Shown one piece after another: positions 36,585 through 44,321 of a stretch of 64,000 nucleotides of DNA. Each line of letters begins with the position of its first letter. Within the stretch, counting starts at the first letter, position 1. This DNA is from Acidobacteriota bacterium (GTDB lineage: Bacteria > Acidobacteriota > Terriglobia > Terriglobales > Acidobacteriaceae), in the NCBI GenBank assembly GCA_003225055.1, contig QIAU01000126.1, positions 32,805 through 96,804 of the forward strand, in the 5' to 3' direction. The notes under the pieces are model-generated. The model was not told the DNA's origin. It worked only from the letters and a program-made list of their open reading frames with translations, and ran no database searches. Position numbers and translations under genes: made by a program.

Positions 36585-38327
36585 TTACAAGCGTTGGGTT
36601 GTCCTGCCCACGCCGGGTACTACGATGCATCGCTCCAGCCCCAGAGTCTTGACCAGAGCTTGCTGCGCCAGAGTCTGCTGCGAGAGCACATAGGCGGTGC
36701 GTGGCGGTCCCTTCCCGCCCTGAGGGGGATAAAGTAAAACGAACTGTTGGATCTGCTCCAGTTCCTCGAGCAGCTGCTCGAGGGACGGGTCGGCCCCAGC
36801 AGCTTGCGCCTGCTTGTGCACATACTGCAGCAGAGAAATACCCAGCAGGCAGTAAAAGGCATGCATACGAATCTTGCGATCGGTCCAGTGATACATGGGA
36901 TCCCAACCCAGCCAGTTTCCCTGCTTCAGTCCACGGAACACGCGTTCGATCTGTTGTTGACCGGAGTAGCCGGCCACGACTTGTTCTGCACTCCAATCCA
37001 TACGGTTGGTTAGCAGCACGGTCCGTCCCAGGCGTTGATTAAGCAGTTGGGGGAGGGCGGCGGAATCGAAGTCAAACTGCAAATGCCAGCGACCTTCCTG
37101 CTCCTCCAGTTGATAGCAAATGAGCTCGGTCAGAAAGGGGGCGGACAACCAGCGCCCGATCTTGCGCCCGATCTGATCTTGTTCCCAGCGCGCTTTGGGC
37201 TCATTCAGTTCCTTGGCCAGGCGGCGCAGCGATTGCAACACCCGGCTGAGACTGGTAGTCAGGCTGTGCCATTGCTCGCCCGCGAAGGCGGCTGAGTACT
37301 TCACCACGCACAGATATTCGCGCCCATGGAGCAAGGTTTTCTCGGCCGCGGCGCGCACTCCGGGCTGGGCACGGCTGCACAAGGGTAGCTCTTCCACGGC
37401 CCGACTGCGTAACGGGGCCGGGGCCTGATTCCAGGGTAAGGCCGAGATCCATCCCACTCCGGCTTCTTCCAACTGCGCCGTATTGGCCAGCGCAGCCGAG
37501 CCTTTGTCCAGCACCAGCGTCACCGTCTCGCGCGCGATCTGGTTCTGATCCAACATGCGCGTGATGCGCGCCAACGAGGTCGAGAACTCCTCCCCGTCGG
37601 CCACATTGCCGGTATCGACGTGATGACACAGGCTCAACCCATGTTCGCCATCGAGAACGTAACTGAGACCGACTTGCCGCAGGTTGTGTTGGTCTTGCTT
37701 GTTGTGCCCACGCTGGGCCAGTTGATTGCGGGGGTGGGTGCTGACGATATAGGTGTAGAAGTTGGCGGTGTGGTAAGCCAGCAGGCGACGACCCACCAGT
37801 TGCTTTCCCTTCCACAGTCCCAGTAAACGCACCTGCGCCTGCTCCAAGGGATCGTCCGCCAGGGAGAGCGCTTCTGGGCCTTCCGGCAGGATCTGTTCAA
37901 AGGCATCCCAGAAAGCTTGCGAAGTAAAACGCTCGGCCGGAAGCTCCCACAGCGCCGACAAGATGGAAGTGCGATACCAATCGGCCACTTCGGTTTTAGG
38001 ACCGGGCCGGCAAATGCGGTAAAGGGCGGCCAACAGCAGATAGTGCGCGGGGGAAGGTCCGGAGCGGGGTGCGGGCCAGAGGGATCGCAGCAGGTCCCAG
38101 ACCCCGCTCTGTTGAGCCGCCGCCCACAGGGCAGCGGGCAAGCCAAATTCGCGGGTGAAAGCGTCCAGGGGGAGGGGGGCGGTGCGATCGCGGACCAACT
38201 CGGCCAGTTTCTCGGCGGTGCCGAGGTAGACCTGATGGACGATACGGGGTTTGCCCTCGACGCGAGCACTTTCGACCACGTAGTAATAGAGCTTGTTGCC
38301 CTTTTTCTTGGCGACGAGGCTTGGCAT
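36585..38327 (-). CDS. IS1634-family DDE transposase
   Basis: A 580-residue transposase of the IS4 superfamily, IS1634-like. The N terminus reads NKLYYYVVESARVEGKPRIV, typical of this family. A DDE core follows, with probable acidic residues in LSYVLDGEHGLSL, TLVLDKGSAAL and the C-terminal glutamate of YSGQQQIERVFRGLKQGNWL (the YREK-like block). The reading frame is complete and undamaged, so the element may still move. It occupies almost the whole space between the two inverted repeats, starting about 170 bases from the right end. Confidence 0.92.
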   Translation of the reverse strand: MPSLVAKKKGNKLYYYVVESARVEGKPRIVHQVYLGTAEKLAELVRDRTAPLPLDAFTREFGLPAALWAAAQQSGVWDLLRSLWPAPRSGPSPAHYLLLAALYRICRPGPKTEVADWYRTSILSALWELPAERFTSQAFWDAFEQILPEGPEALSLADDPLEQAQVRLLGLWKGKQLVGRRLLAYHTANFYTYIVSTHPRNQLAQRGHNKQDQHNLRQVGLSYVLDGEHGLSLCHHVDTGNVADGEEFSTSLARITRMLDQNQIARETVTLVLDKGSAALANTAQLEEAGVGWISALPWNQAPAPLRSRAVEELPLCSRAQPGVRAAAEKTLLHGREYLCVVKYSAAFAGEQWHSLTTSLSRVLQSLRRLAKELNEPKARWEQDQIGRKIGRWLSAPFLTELICYQLEEQEGRWHLQFDFDSAALPQLLNQRLGRTVLLTNRMDWSAEQVVAGYSGQQQIERVFRGLKQGNWLGWDPMYHWTDRKIRMHAFYCLLGISLLQYVHKQAQAAGADPSLEQLLEELEQIQQFVLLYPPQGGKGPPRTAYVLSQQTLAQQALVKTLGLERCIVVPGVGRTTQRL

Positions 38328-38496
38328 GATAGGGTAATACTTTATTGCCAGTACTCGAATATTCCAAGCAAAGTATGCATATTATATTGCACAGTAATCT
38401 ACTCTATATAGGGCAATACTAAGAGCGGAAGCGAGGGCCTCTGAACCTACTCCGCGTGGAATGACTGAGCGCACTTGCTGGCACTCTTACTCGAAC

Positions 38497-38511
38497 ACTC
38501 GCAGTAAACTA
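38497..38511 (-). repeat. right terminal inverted repeat of the IS
   Basis: ACTCGCAGTAAACTA, the exact reverse complement of 36531-36545. Confidence 0.85.
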
Positions 38512-38627
38512 GAGCCCTCGGGCTAGAGCCGTGAAACGCAGTTTCGCGGCGCTCCGGACGACAAGCAACACCGGAAGGATGATAACCTGCGACCCGACAC
38601 CTGCGACCTGCCAGCGGAGAGCTTTCT

Positions 38628-39299
38628 TCACCGCACTTCGGCCAGCTCCAGACGCAGCTTGTGAGTGGCTCGGAAGAGCGTGTTCTTGATGGTGTTTTCG
38701 GTGGTGTTCAGGATGACGGCTACCATCTGCAGCTTCAGGCCCTGGTAGTGCTTTAGTTCGAAGACCATGCGTTCGCGGGGCGAGAGCTTGTCTAACGCGC
38801 GCAGAATGTGGTCGCGCAGCTCTCGGGTCAACAGAGCTCGCTCCGGACTGACACCCGGACGGTGGTCGGGTATGCGATCAACGATCTGCTGCTCTTGATC
38901 GCCTTCGGCTGACGTCTCGGTACTCACCTCCCGCGTACGGAATCGGTTCTTGCGGAGGTGATCGATGCACAGATTGGTGACGATGCGATAGATCCACGTG
39001 TAAAAAGAACACTCGAAGCGAAAGCGCGGCAGATTGCGGTAGGCGCGCAGAAAGGCTTCCTGGTAAATTTCCTGCGCATCGTCCTGAGAACCGGTGAGGT
39101 GCGTGGCGAGGCGCAGAACGGTCTGGTCGTAGTGGCGAACCAGCTGCTCGAAGGCGTCGGTGTTTCCCTCCTGCGCCTGACGGATGAGCACGGTATCATC
39201 CGTGCGCCGAGAGCGATATGGCTCGGCTGGCTCGGCGGTTTGGCCGAAGGCGTAGTAAGCGATTCGGTTCGGGGGACGATTTTTGGCCAGCTCAGCCAT
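38628..39299 (-). CDS. ECF-type RNA polymerase sigma factor
   Basis: A 223-residue alternative sigma factor. Region 2 (about 45-115) has FEQLVRHYDQTVLRLA, DDAQEIYQEAFLRAYRNL and the -10 recognition helix FYTWIYRIVTNLCIDHLRK. Region 4 (about 165-220) has LSPRERMVFELKHYQGL and a helix-turn-helix ending NTTENTIKNTLFRATHKLR. The first 40 residues are a short basic leader. ECF factors are normally followed by an anti-sigma gene; here the downstream side is an IS element, and none is seen. The OmpR-type regulator gene lies 207 bases upstream on the same strand. Confidence 0.95.
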   Translation of the reverse strand: MAELAKNRPPNRIAYYAFGQTAEPAEPYRSRRTDDTVLIRQAQEGNTDAFEQLVRHYDQTVLRLATHLTGSQDDAQEIYQEAFLRAYRNLPRFRFECSFYTWIYRIVTNLCIDHLRKNRFRTREVSTETSAEGDQEQQIVDRIPDHRPGVSPERALLTRELRDHILRALDKLSPRERMVFELKHYQGLKLQMVAVILNTTENTIKNTLFRATHKLRLELAEVR

Positions 39300-39506
39300 G
39301 CAAAAGGTCTCAGGTGCCAGGTGTCAGGATCAGAGGCTAAAGCCCCGTTCCGGTTAAACGGTCTTGATCGGCATGCCCAAAGGCATGCCCGCATAAGATT
39401 CCCGCTCTCGCCGCAATACGAAGGTGCCGTGATACAAACCTTGCACCGGATTGGGTTGGGTTGCTATCCGAAGCTTGCTCACGAATTGCCGCACCCATCT
39501 CCGTTG

Positions 39507-40187
39507 TTAACCGACGAATTTGTAGCCGACTCCGTGCACCGTCAAGAAGTAGCGTGGGTCGTCGGGCTTGGGTTCGAGCTTCTGGCGCAGGCGGACGATG
39601 TGCGCGTCTACCGTGCGCGTGGTTGGAAAGCGGTCGTAGCCCCAGACTTCTTCGAGGAGACGATCGCGGCTTATGGCCTCGCCCGAATGCACGAGGAAGT
39701 ACTTTAATAAATCGAATTCCTTGGAGGAGACCTCCAATTGCTTTCCTTGGCGCGAGACCTGGCAACTGCGCAGATTCACTTCGACGTCGCCGAAGGCGTA
39801 GCGCTCCTGGTCCTTGGGTACGGGCTGGGCGCGGCGCAGCACGGCTTTCACGCGGGCCAGCAGCTCGCGGATGGAGAATGGCTTGGTGACGTAGTCGTCG
39901 GCGCCCAGTTCGAGTCCGATGACCTTGTCGACTTCCTGGCCTCGCGCGGTCAACATGATGATTGGGATCGAAGGCCGTTTAGCTTTGAGTTGCTTGCAGA
40001 CATCGAGGCCGCTCATGCGCGGCATCATGACGTCCAGGATGATCAGGTCGGGAGATTCGGCCAGAGCCCGCTCCAGGCCGGCAACCCCGTCGGGAGCGGT
40101 GATGACGCCGTAGCCCTCGTATTCGAAGTTGTCGCGCAGGCCGGCGATCATGTTGGGTTCGTCTTCTACAATCAGGATTTTGGGCAT
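39507..40187 (-). CDS. OmpR/PhoB-type response regulator
   Basis: A 226-residue regulator. The receiver domain has the acidic site at VEDE (8-10), phosphoacceptor Asp52 in LIILDVMMP and YVTKPFSIREL with the conserved lysine. A winged-helix DNA-binding domain follows (about 130-225) with SSKEFDLLKYF, RLLEEVWGYD, RTVDAHIVRLRQKLE and the closing TVHGVGYKF. The histidine kinase gene is 165 bases upstream on the same strand, so the pair is a likely two-component system. Confidence 0.95.
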   Translation of the reverse strand: MPKILIVEDEPNMIAGLRDNFEYEGYGVITAPDGVAGLERALAESPDLIILDVMMPRMSGLDVCKQLKAKRPSIPIIMLTARGQEVDKVIGLELGADDYVTKPFSIRELLARVKAVLRRAQPVPKDQERYAFGDVEVNLRSCQVSRQGKQLEVSSKEFDLLKYFLVHSGEAISRDRLLEEVWGYDRFPTTRTVDAHIVRLRQKLEPKPDDPRYFLTVHGVGYKFVG

Positions 40188-40218
40188 TACCGAAATCTCC
40201 GACGCGAAACCCTGATTC

Positions 40219-40355
40219 CTCGCGGGCTAAAGCCCGCTCGGAATGACAAATGCCAAGACAGCCTATGCGGCACGTCTAAAAGACGCGACCGGATACGACT
40301 TCTGAATACCGGCCGAGCTTCGCCCGGCTGGGCAGGCCGAGACGGCTGCCCCTAC
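40219..40355. repeat. cluster of palindromic dispersed repeats between regulator and kinase genes
   Basis: GCGGGCTAAAGCCCGC forms a hairpin and is followed by CTCGGAATGACA. Further on, GGGCAGGCCGAGACGGC and CTGCCCCTACG (40318-40355) resemble 63929-63966 at the right edge of the window. The last bases overlap the kinase stop codon. Confidence 0.6.
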
Positions 40356-42022
40356 GTGCTTCTTGTTGCCGCTTGCGCCTTCTCTTCGGCTTGCAGCGGC
40401 AACGCTATGGTGAACTTGCTGCCCTCGCCGGGCGTGCTGTTGACCGACACTTGGCCTCCGTGGGCCTGCACGATGTGACGCACTAACGACAGCCCCAGGC
40501 CGCTTCCCTTGGTGTTGTGAACCAAGGGATCGCCGACGCGATAGAATTTTTCGAAAATCTTGCTCTGCTCCTGCTGCGGAATGCCGATTCCGTGGTCGAT
40601 GACCTCCAGCTTCACCGCTCCGTTTTCGCGATAGAGATTTACCCCGATGTACTTTCGGTCTTGCGAGTACTTGAGGGCGTTGTTGACCAGGTTGACCAGC
40701 GAGCGCGCCATGGCTTCACGGTCGACACGCAACGGCGGTACAGGCTCGATCTTCTCTTCGAAGGTGAAGCCGTGCTGCTCGATCTGATAGCGGTACGATT
40801 CGAGCGTGTTGTGAACCAGGGCGCTCAGATCGGTCTCGCGGAATTCGTATTCCTTGCGGCCGGCCTCGATGCGCGAGAAGTCGAGGATGTTGTTGATCAG
40901 CGCAGTCAGCCGCTCGCTCTCCTTGCGAATGATCTGGTAGTACTCCTGGTATTTTTCAGGGCTGGTGATGCGGCCCATCTCCAGCGTTTCGGCGTACAGG
41001 CGGATGAGCGAAAGCGGCGTGCGCAATTCGTGGGAGACGTTGGAGACGAAGTCGGACTTCAACCGGGCCAAGGCCATTTCCTTGCTGACATTGCGATAAG
41101 TCAGGAAGATTCCACCCGCCAGCAGGAGAGACAGGCCGCCCAGAATCAGATAACCGGTATGCACGAAGTGCTGGCCGATGGCGGCCAGCGTGGTGCCACG
41201 CTTCTTAATGGCGAGCGCGAGTCCAGGAAAAGCACCTTCCAGGTTGCGCTCGACTTCAGGTTCGCCGCCATCCCATCCGGCAGAGGCCGCCAAGGGCGTC
41301 GAATCGCTGCGAGGATGGATCATGAGCACGGCGTGATTCTTGTCATTTTGCGAATCGGCTGAGTTGTGACTGATTACTGCATCGAGCATTTCGGGAAAGA
41401 AGCGGTCACGCAGGTATTCGGCGTCGAAGGTGACCCCGACAATGGCCTTTCTGCCGGTCTCCTCGTCAACCTTCAGGAATGAGGCGGTCGATTGATAGAT
41501 ATGCTTTTCACCGCGTGGGGCCCAGGTGGATTCAAAATAGTAGGGCTTGCCCTTCGTCTTAGCCTTGGCCAGCTCCTTGGCGTAATCGTCGAAGGCGGCT
41601 TTCATCCAGGCATCGAACATCTTGTCGAGATCTTCAGCCTCAGCACGGAAGTTGGACTCTCGGAGTCGATCTGGCTGGGAACGGAAGACCATGCCGGCTT
41701 GGGGATCGTAAACGTAGATATGCGCGATGTAAGGATGCGCCGCAAGGATCTTGTCCAGAGTCACCGAGCAGGTGTTCCCGGGTGCGGGTATATCGGGGCG
41801 CACATCTTCCAATAAGTCGTAAGCTCTCTGGTTAATCTGCTTTTCGGAGATGGCCAGGACCTGGCTGAATTCACGTTGAATGAAGGCTTCGATGCCGCGG
41901 TCGCGTTGTAGGTGATTCAGGTGCCAAAAACTCAGCAGGATGAGCGTCGCTGCCGGCAGCACAACCGCCAGTTCCAGAATCAACATCAGCCGGGTTCGCT
42001 CATTCCAACGTTTGGGTTTCAT
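40352..42022 (-). CDS. membrane sensor histidine kinase
   Basis: A 556-residue kinase. Two membrane segments (about 12-34 and 286-306) enclose a periplasmic sensing region of about 250 residues without a recognised family. No HAMP linker is evident. The HisKA domain has FVSNVSHELRTPLSLIRLY, with the phosphorylated His near 331. The ATPase domain has LVNNALKYS, IDHGIGIPQ, FEKFYR and GSGLGLSLVRHIV. It is followed by an OmpR-type regulator gene on the same strand. A TTGACA/AATTAT promoter precedes it, and GAGGGT is just ahead of the ATG. Confidence 0.95.
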   Translation of the reverse strand: MKPKRWNERTRLMLILELAVVLPAATLILLSFWHLNHLQRDRGIEAFIQREFSQVLAISEKQINQRAYDLLEDVRPDIPAPGNTCSVTLDKILAAHPYIAHIYVYDPQAGMVFRSQPDRLRESNFRAEAEDLDKMFDAWMKAAFDDYAKELAKAKTKGKPYYFESTWAPRGEKHIYQSTASFLKVDEETGRKAIVGVTFDAEYLRDRFFPEMLDAVISHNSADSQNDKNHAVLMIHPRSDSTPLAASAGWDGGEPEVERNLEGAFPGLALAIKKRGTTLAAIGQHFVHTGYLILGGLSLLLAGGIFLTYRNVSKEMALARLKSDFVSNVSHELRTPLSLIRLYAETLEMGRITSPEKYQEYYQIIRKESERLTALINNILDFSRIEAGRKEYEFRETDLSALVHNTLESYRYQIEQHGFTFEEKIEPVPPLRVDREAMARSLVNLVNNALKYSQDRKYIGVNLYRENGAVKLEVIDHGIGIPQQEQSKIFEKFYRVGDPLVHNTKGSGLGLSLVRHIVQAHGGQVSVNSTPGEGSKFTIALPLQAEEKAQAATRST

Positions 42023-42060
42023 ACCCTCTTTCGAGTGCCGCTTCTACGATGGTCGGCAGG

Positions 42061-42090
42061 ATAATTCATTGGCAGCAGCACAGGTGTCAA
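42061..42090 (-). promoter_or_regulatory. probable promoter of the histidine kinase gene
   Basis: On the minus strand TTGACA (42085-42090) precedes AATTAT (42061-42066) with an 18-base spacer. T-rich DNA lies just upstream. The start codon is about 40 bases downstream. Confidence 0.55.
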
Positions 42091-42222
42091 ATGGGGGTAA
42101 AAAGAAGTAAAAAATTGTGAAATGCTGAAGCGGCTGAACCAGGGTAATTACCTACGTCTAGCCCTTCTTTTTTCGCCTTTAGAACACGACGGATAAAGGC
42201 CGTTCCTTAGGAGGGACCAGAT

Positions 42223-42300
42223 ATGCAGGCCCGGGGCCCTGCGGCCACCCTACTTCAGTACATGGCTCATCCCCCCGAATCCGCACCGGTCGTCGAATGA
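42223..42300 (+). CDS. candidate 25-residue small protein
   Basis: ATG at 42223 lies 7 bases after a perfect AGGAGG (42210-42215) and reads MQARGPAATLLQYMAHPPES plus five more residues before TGA. It lies in the 392-base gap between the histidine kinase and LemA genes, on the opposite strand to both. The rest of that gap holds the kinase promoter, the palindrome GGTAATTACC (about 42144-42153) and a tandem 8-mer. No family is recognised. Translation is suggested only by the strong ribosome site. Confidence 0.35.
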   Translation: MQARGPAATLLQYMAHPPESAPVVE

Positions 42301-42340
42301 CTTGCGGCACGCCCTTCTTTAGTTAGCAGGCTCTGACGGC

Positions 42341-42364
42341 GTACCCTGGTACCCTGGTACCCTG
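42341..42364. repeat. tandem 8-mer GTACCCTG, three copies
   Basis: Three perfect copies lie in the spacer downstream of lemA. Confidence 0.9.
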
Positions 42365-42414
42365 ATACGCGAACCCCCAGGGGGATCTCTGCCCAGAAAT
42401 AGGCCTGAATCCGT

Positions 42415-43002
42415 TCAGGTCTGGCCAGCTGCTTTCGGTGGGTAGCTTACGGTCAGGTTGCGGCGATCCTCGTCGGAGACTTTGAACATCTTCCGCGGTT
42501 GCAGGCTCATGAAGCTGGCGAGGAAGACGTCGGGGATCTGACGGATGCGGGTGTTGTAGGTGTTGACATCGTCGTTGAAGAACTCGCGGCGGTCGGCGAT
42601 GCGTTCCTCCAGTTCAGAGATCCGGTTCTGGAGCTTAAGGAAATTCTCGTTGGCCCGGAGTTGAGGATAATTCTCGGCCACCGCAAAAAGGCCGCGCAGA
42701 GCGCCGGTAACCAGCAGGTCGGCCTGGGCTTTCTGGCCGATGGTGGCAGCGTTCATGGAAGCGGCACGAGCCTGGGTCACGGCCAGCAGGGTCTGCTGCT
42801 CATGCTGCAGGTAGCCCTTTACGGTTTCCACTAGGTTGGGGATTTCGTCGTGGCGCTGCTTGAGCAATACATCGATGTTGGCCCAGGCACGGTCGTTATC
42901 GTTCCGCAGGCGCACGAGTTCGTTGTAGATGATGACGACGTAGACCAGAACTCCCGCCACAATCAGGAAGGTCAGTAGTCCTGCCAGGATACTTAGGCCC
43001 AT
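42415..43002 (-). CDS. LemA family protein
   Basis: A 195-residue protein with one N-terminal membrane segment (about 5-25) and a helical body outside. The family pattern is clear: YNELVRLRNDNDRAWANID, LLKQRHDEIPNLVETVKGY, then LRANENFLKLQNRISELEER and YNTRIRQIPDVF. The function of LemA proteins is unsettled; they often occur with TPM-domain membrane proteins, which are not seen here. It starts at ATG 43002. Confidence 0.94.
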   Translation of the reverse strand: MGLSILAGLLTFLIVAGVLVYVVIIYNELVRLRNDNDRAWANIDVLLKQRHDEIPNLVETVKGYLQHEQQTLLAVTQARAASMNAATIGQKAQADLLVTGALRGLFAVAENYPQLRANENFLKLQNRISELEERIADRREFFNDDVNTYNTRIRQIPDVFLASFMSLQPRKMFKVSDEDRRNLTVSYPPKAAGQT

Positions 43003-43040
43003 AGGAACTCCGTTGGATGCGATTGCTAGTGGGTATCTAT

Positions 43041-43070
43041 CAGATTAGGACAGATTAGGACAGATTAGGA
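43041..43070. repeat. tandem 10-mer CAGATTAGGA, three copies
   Basis: Three perfect copies lie 39-68 bases upstream of the lemA start codon, where copy number could alter the promoter. Confidence 0.9.
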
Positions 43071-43169
43071 CTATTTGGTGGTTTTGTAATCCGCAAATTT
43101 GGGGATTTGGGCATTCCGACCTCTTCGCAGGAACCGTTCAGCGCCGAGAACGCAGCGCCAGAAAAGGGG

Positions 43170-43520
43170 CTATTTGGTATCGATTCGCAGGTTGATATTC
43201 ACGTTCGGTCGGCTGTCGAATTGGCTTACGGTCTTGGTGTCGCTCTTGCGACCGTTGTACTGAGCGTAGAGCTCATAGTCGGTATTGAGGGAGAGCGACG
43301 GGAAGCGGTACTGGCCATCCTTGCCCACGATGTAGGTCTTGACCGCGCGGGTGCGGGTATTGGTCAGGTACACGATGGAGCCTGCCAGGGGGGCGTCCTG
43401 GTGATCGACCACACGGCCCGTCAGCAGGCGTCCCGCAGGGTTGTCCTTGGTGGACGCGCTGAGGGAGACTTCAAAGCCCAACAGGAGCAGCGTAAGTGCC
43501 ACAGCTGTTGCCTTTTTCAT
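43170..43520 (-). CDS. small secreted carboxypeptidase-regulatory-like protein
   Basis: A 116-residue protein with a signal peptide (VALTLLLLGFEVSLSAS). It is a single beta-sandwich of the CarboxypepD_reg type: LLTGRVVDHQDAPLAGSIVY, then GKDGQYRFPSLSLNTDYEL. Such domains are common in outer-membrane and periplasmic proteins of this group of bacteria. It follows the related gene at 43549 by 28 bases and the LysW-like gene beyond that, so all three probably form an operon. Function unknown. Confidence 0.8.
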   Translation of the reverse strand: MKKATAVALTLLLLGFEVSLSASTKDNPAGRLLTGRVVDHQDAPLAGSIVYLTNTRTRAVKTYIVGKDGQYRFPSLSLNTDYELYAQYNGRKSDTKTVSQFDSRPNVNINLRIDTK

Positions 43521-43548
43521 AGGTTTAGCCCCCTCTACCAGGAACCCT

Positions 43549-43983
43549 CTATTTTAGATGCAAGCTGATGTCGGCGCGCTCGTCATTCTGGATGTGGACG
43601 GTAACCTCCTGCCCGGCGTGTAACTTCTTGCCATCAGGCAACTTAAAGCCCTTCAAATCGGCCCAGATCACGTAATCGACCTGCCCCGCCGGCACCCGTT
43701 GGGCAAATTCGCCGCCGTGGTCCGAATACAGCTCCCAGCGGGGCTTTTTCTCGTTGACAGAGCGGATTTTGATTCTCACCCCGTAGACGGTGAAGCCGTC
43801 AGGACCAAAAACGGTTCCGTAAATCAGCGCATAGGGTTTTGGAGGTTTCTCGCCCGCGGGGAGCGCCTGGCTGGCACGCGCACGCTGAGCCAATCCAGGC
43901 CCAGACGCCAACGCCAGCAAAAGGACGGCATAAAAAAGCAAGGGGGCGGGTTCACGGAGGTGACCACGGCTAAGAATAGTCAC
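43549..43983 (-). CDS. secreted beta-sandwich protein, carboxypeptidase-regulatory-like
   Basis: A 144-residue protein when started at the GTG at 43983, which gives a normal signal peptide (LLFYAVLLLALASGPGLAQ). An ATG at 44049 would add a very basic, unlikely leader inside the LysW-like gene. The mature part reads ALIYGTVFGPDGFTVYGVR and then SDHGGEFAQRVPAGQVDYVI, similar in design to the smaller protein downstream. It overlaps the end of the LysW-like gene by 14 bases, suggesting coupled translation. Function unknown. Confidence 0.65.
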   Translation of the reverse strand: MTILSRGHLREPAPLLFYAVLLLALASGPGLAQRARASQALPAGEKPPKPYALIYGTVFGPDGFTVYGVRIKIRSVNEKKPRWELYSDHGGEFAQRVPAGQVDYVIWADLKGFKLPDGKKLHAGQEVTVHIQNDERADISLHLK

Positions 43984-44170
43984 CGTCTTCGGCTTCCTCT
44001 TCTTCTTCTTCCTCCTCGAACTCTTCTTCCTCGACGGGTTTGAGCTCAATCGGATTGGTGGTAATCACCTCAAAATCGGAGCCACACTCGGGACAGGAAA
44101 CAATTTCGCCCTCATCGAGCTCATCTTCTTCGATGTCCAGATCGGTCTCGCATTCAGGACACGCGACCAT
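43970..44170 (-). CDS. LysW-like zinc-ribbon protein with acidic tail
   Basis: A 66-residue protein. The zinc ribbon has Cys4, Cys7, Cys26 and Cys29 (CPEC at both ends) around an acidic centre, closely like the amino-group carrier LysW. In LysW the C terminus is EDWGE, with the last glutamate carrying the substrate; here the protein ends in a run of glutamates and EDGDYS. It is therefore unlikely to act as the lysine/arginine carrier, and no lysine genes are adjacent. ATG 44170 is preferred because GGAGG lies 5 bases ahead. It heads a probable operon with two small secreted proteins. Confidence 0.8.
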   Translation of the reverse strand: MVACPECETDLDIEEDELDEGEIVSCPECGSDFEVITTNPIELKPVEEEEFEEEEEEEEAEDGDYS

Positions 44171-44321
44171 AATTGCCTCCGTTCTATCGACCACCCCTGA
44201 TAATATTTAGATTCTCCCGGGCCAAGAGGTCAAGTACCGGGATTCGTCCTGAGCCTCGGTCATTCTAGTGCTGTGGGCCAAGCGGTCAAGGGTAAAGCCA
44301 ACGTCGTTCCTTCGTCGACCA

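Larger units (their letters stand above)
36531..38511 (-). mobile_element. complete IS1634-type insertion sequence
   Basis: About 1981 bp between matching ends: TAGTTTACTGCGAGT at 36531-36545 and its exact reverse complement at 38497-38511. Similarity resumes further in (AAGAG on both inner sides). It carries one intact transposase gene. No 5-6 bp target duplication is visible next to these ends; if the ends are set two bases further in, the flanks share only the dinucleotide TA. The 170 bases behind the transposase start are AT-rich compared with the surroundings. It lies in intergenic DNA between rpsA and the ECF sigma gene. Confidence 0.85.

Noticed and set aside
42341..43070. Clusters of short repeats that might suggest a CRISPR array
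   Set aside because: Units are 8-10 bases with no spacers between them, and no cas genes are present.
44268..44321. Upstream GTG start for the M28 peptidase
   Set aside because: It would bury the signal peptide behind 18 mostly basic residues; ATG 44322 gives a normal signal.
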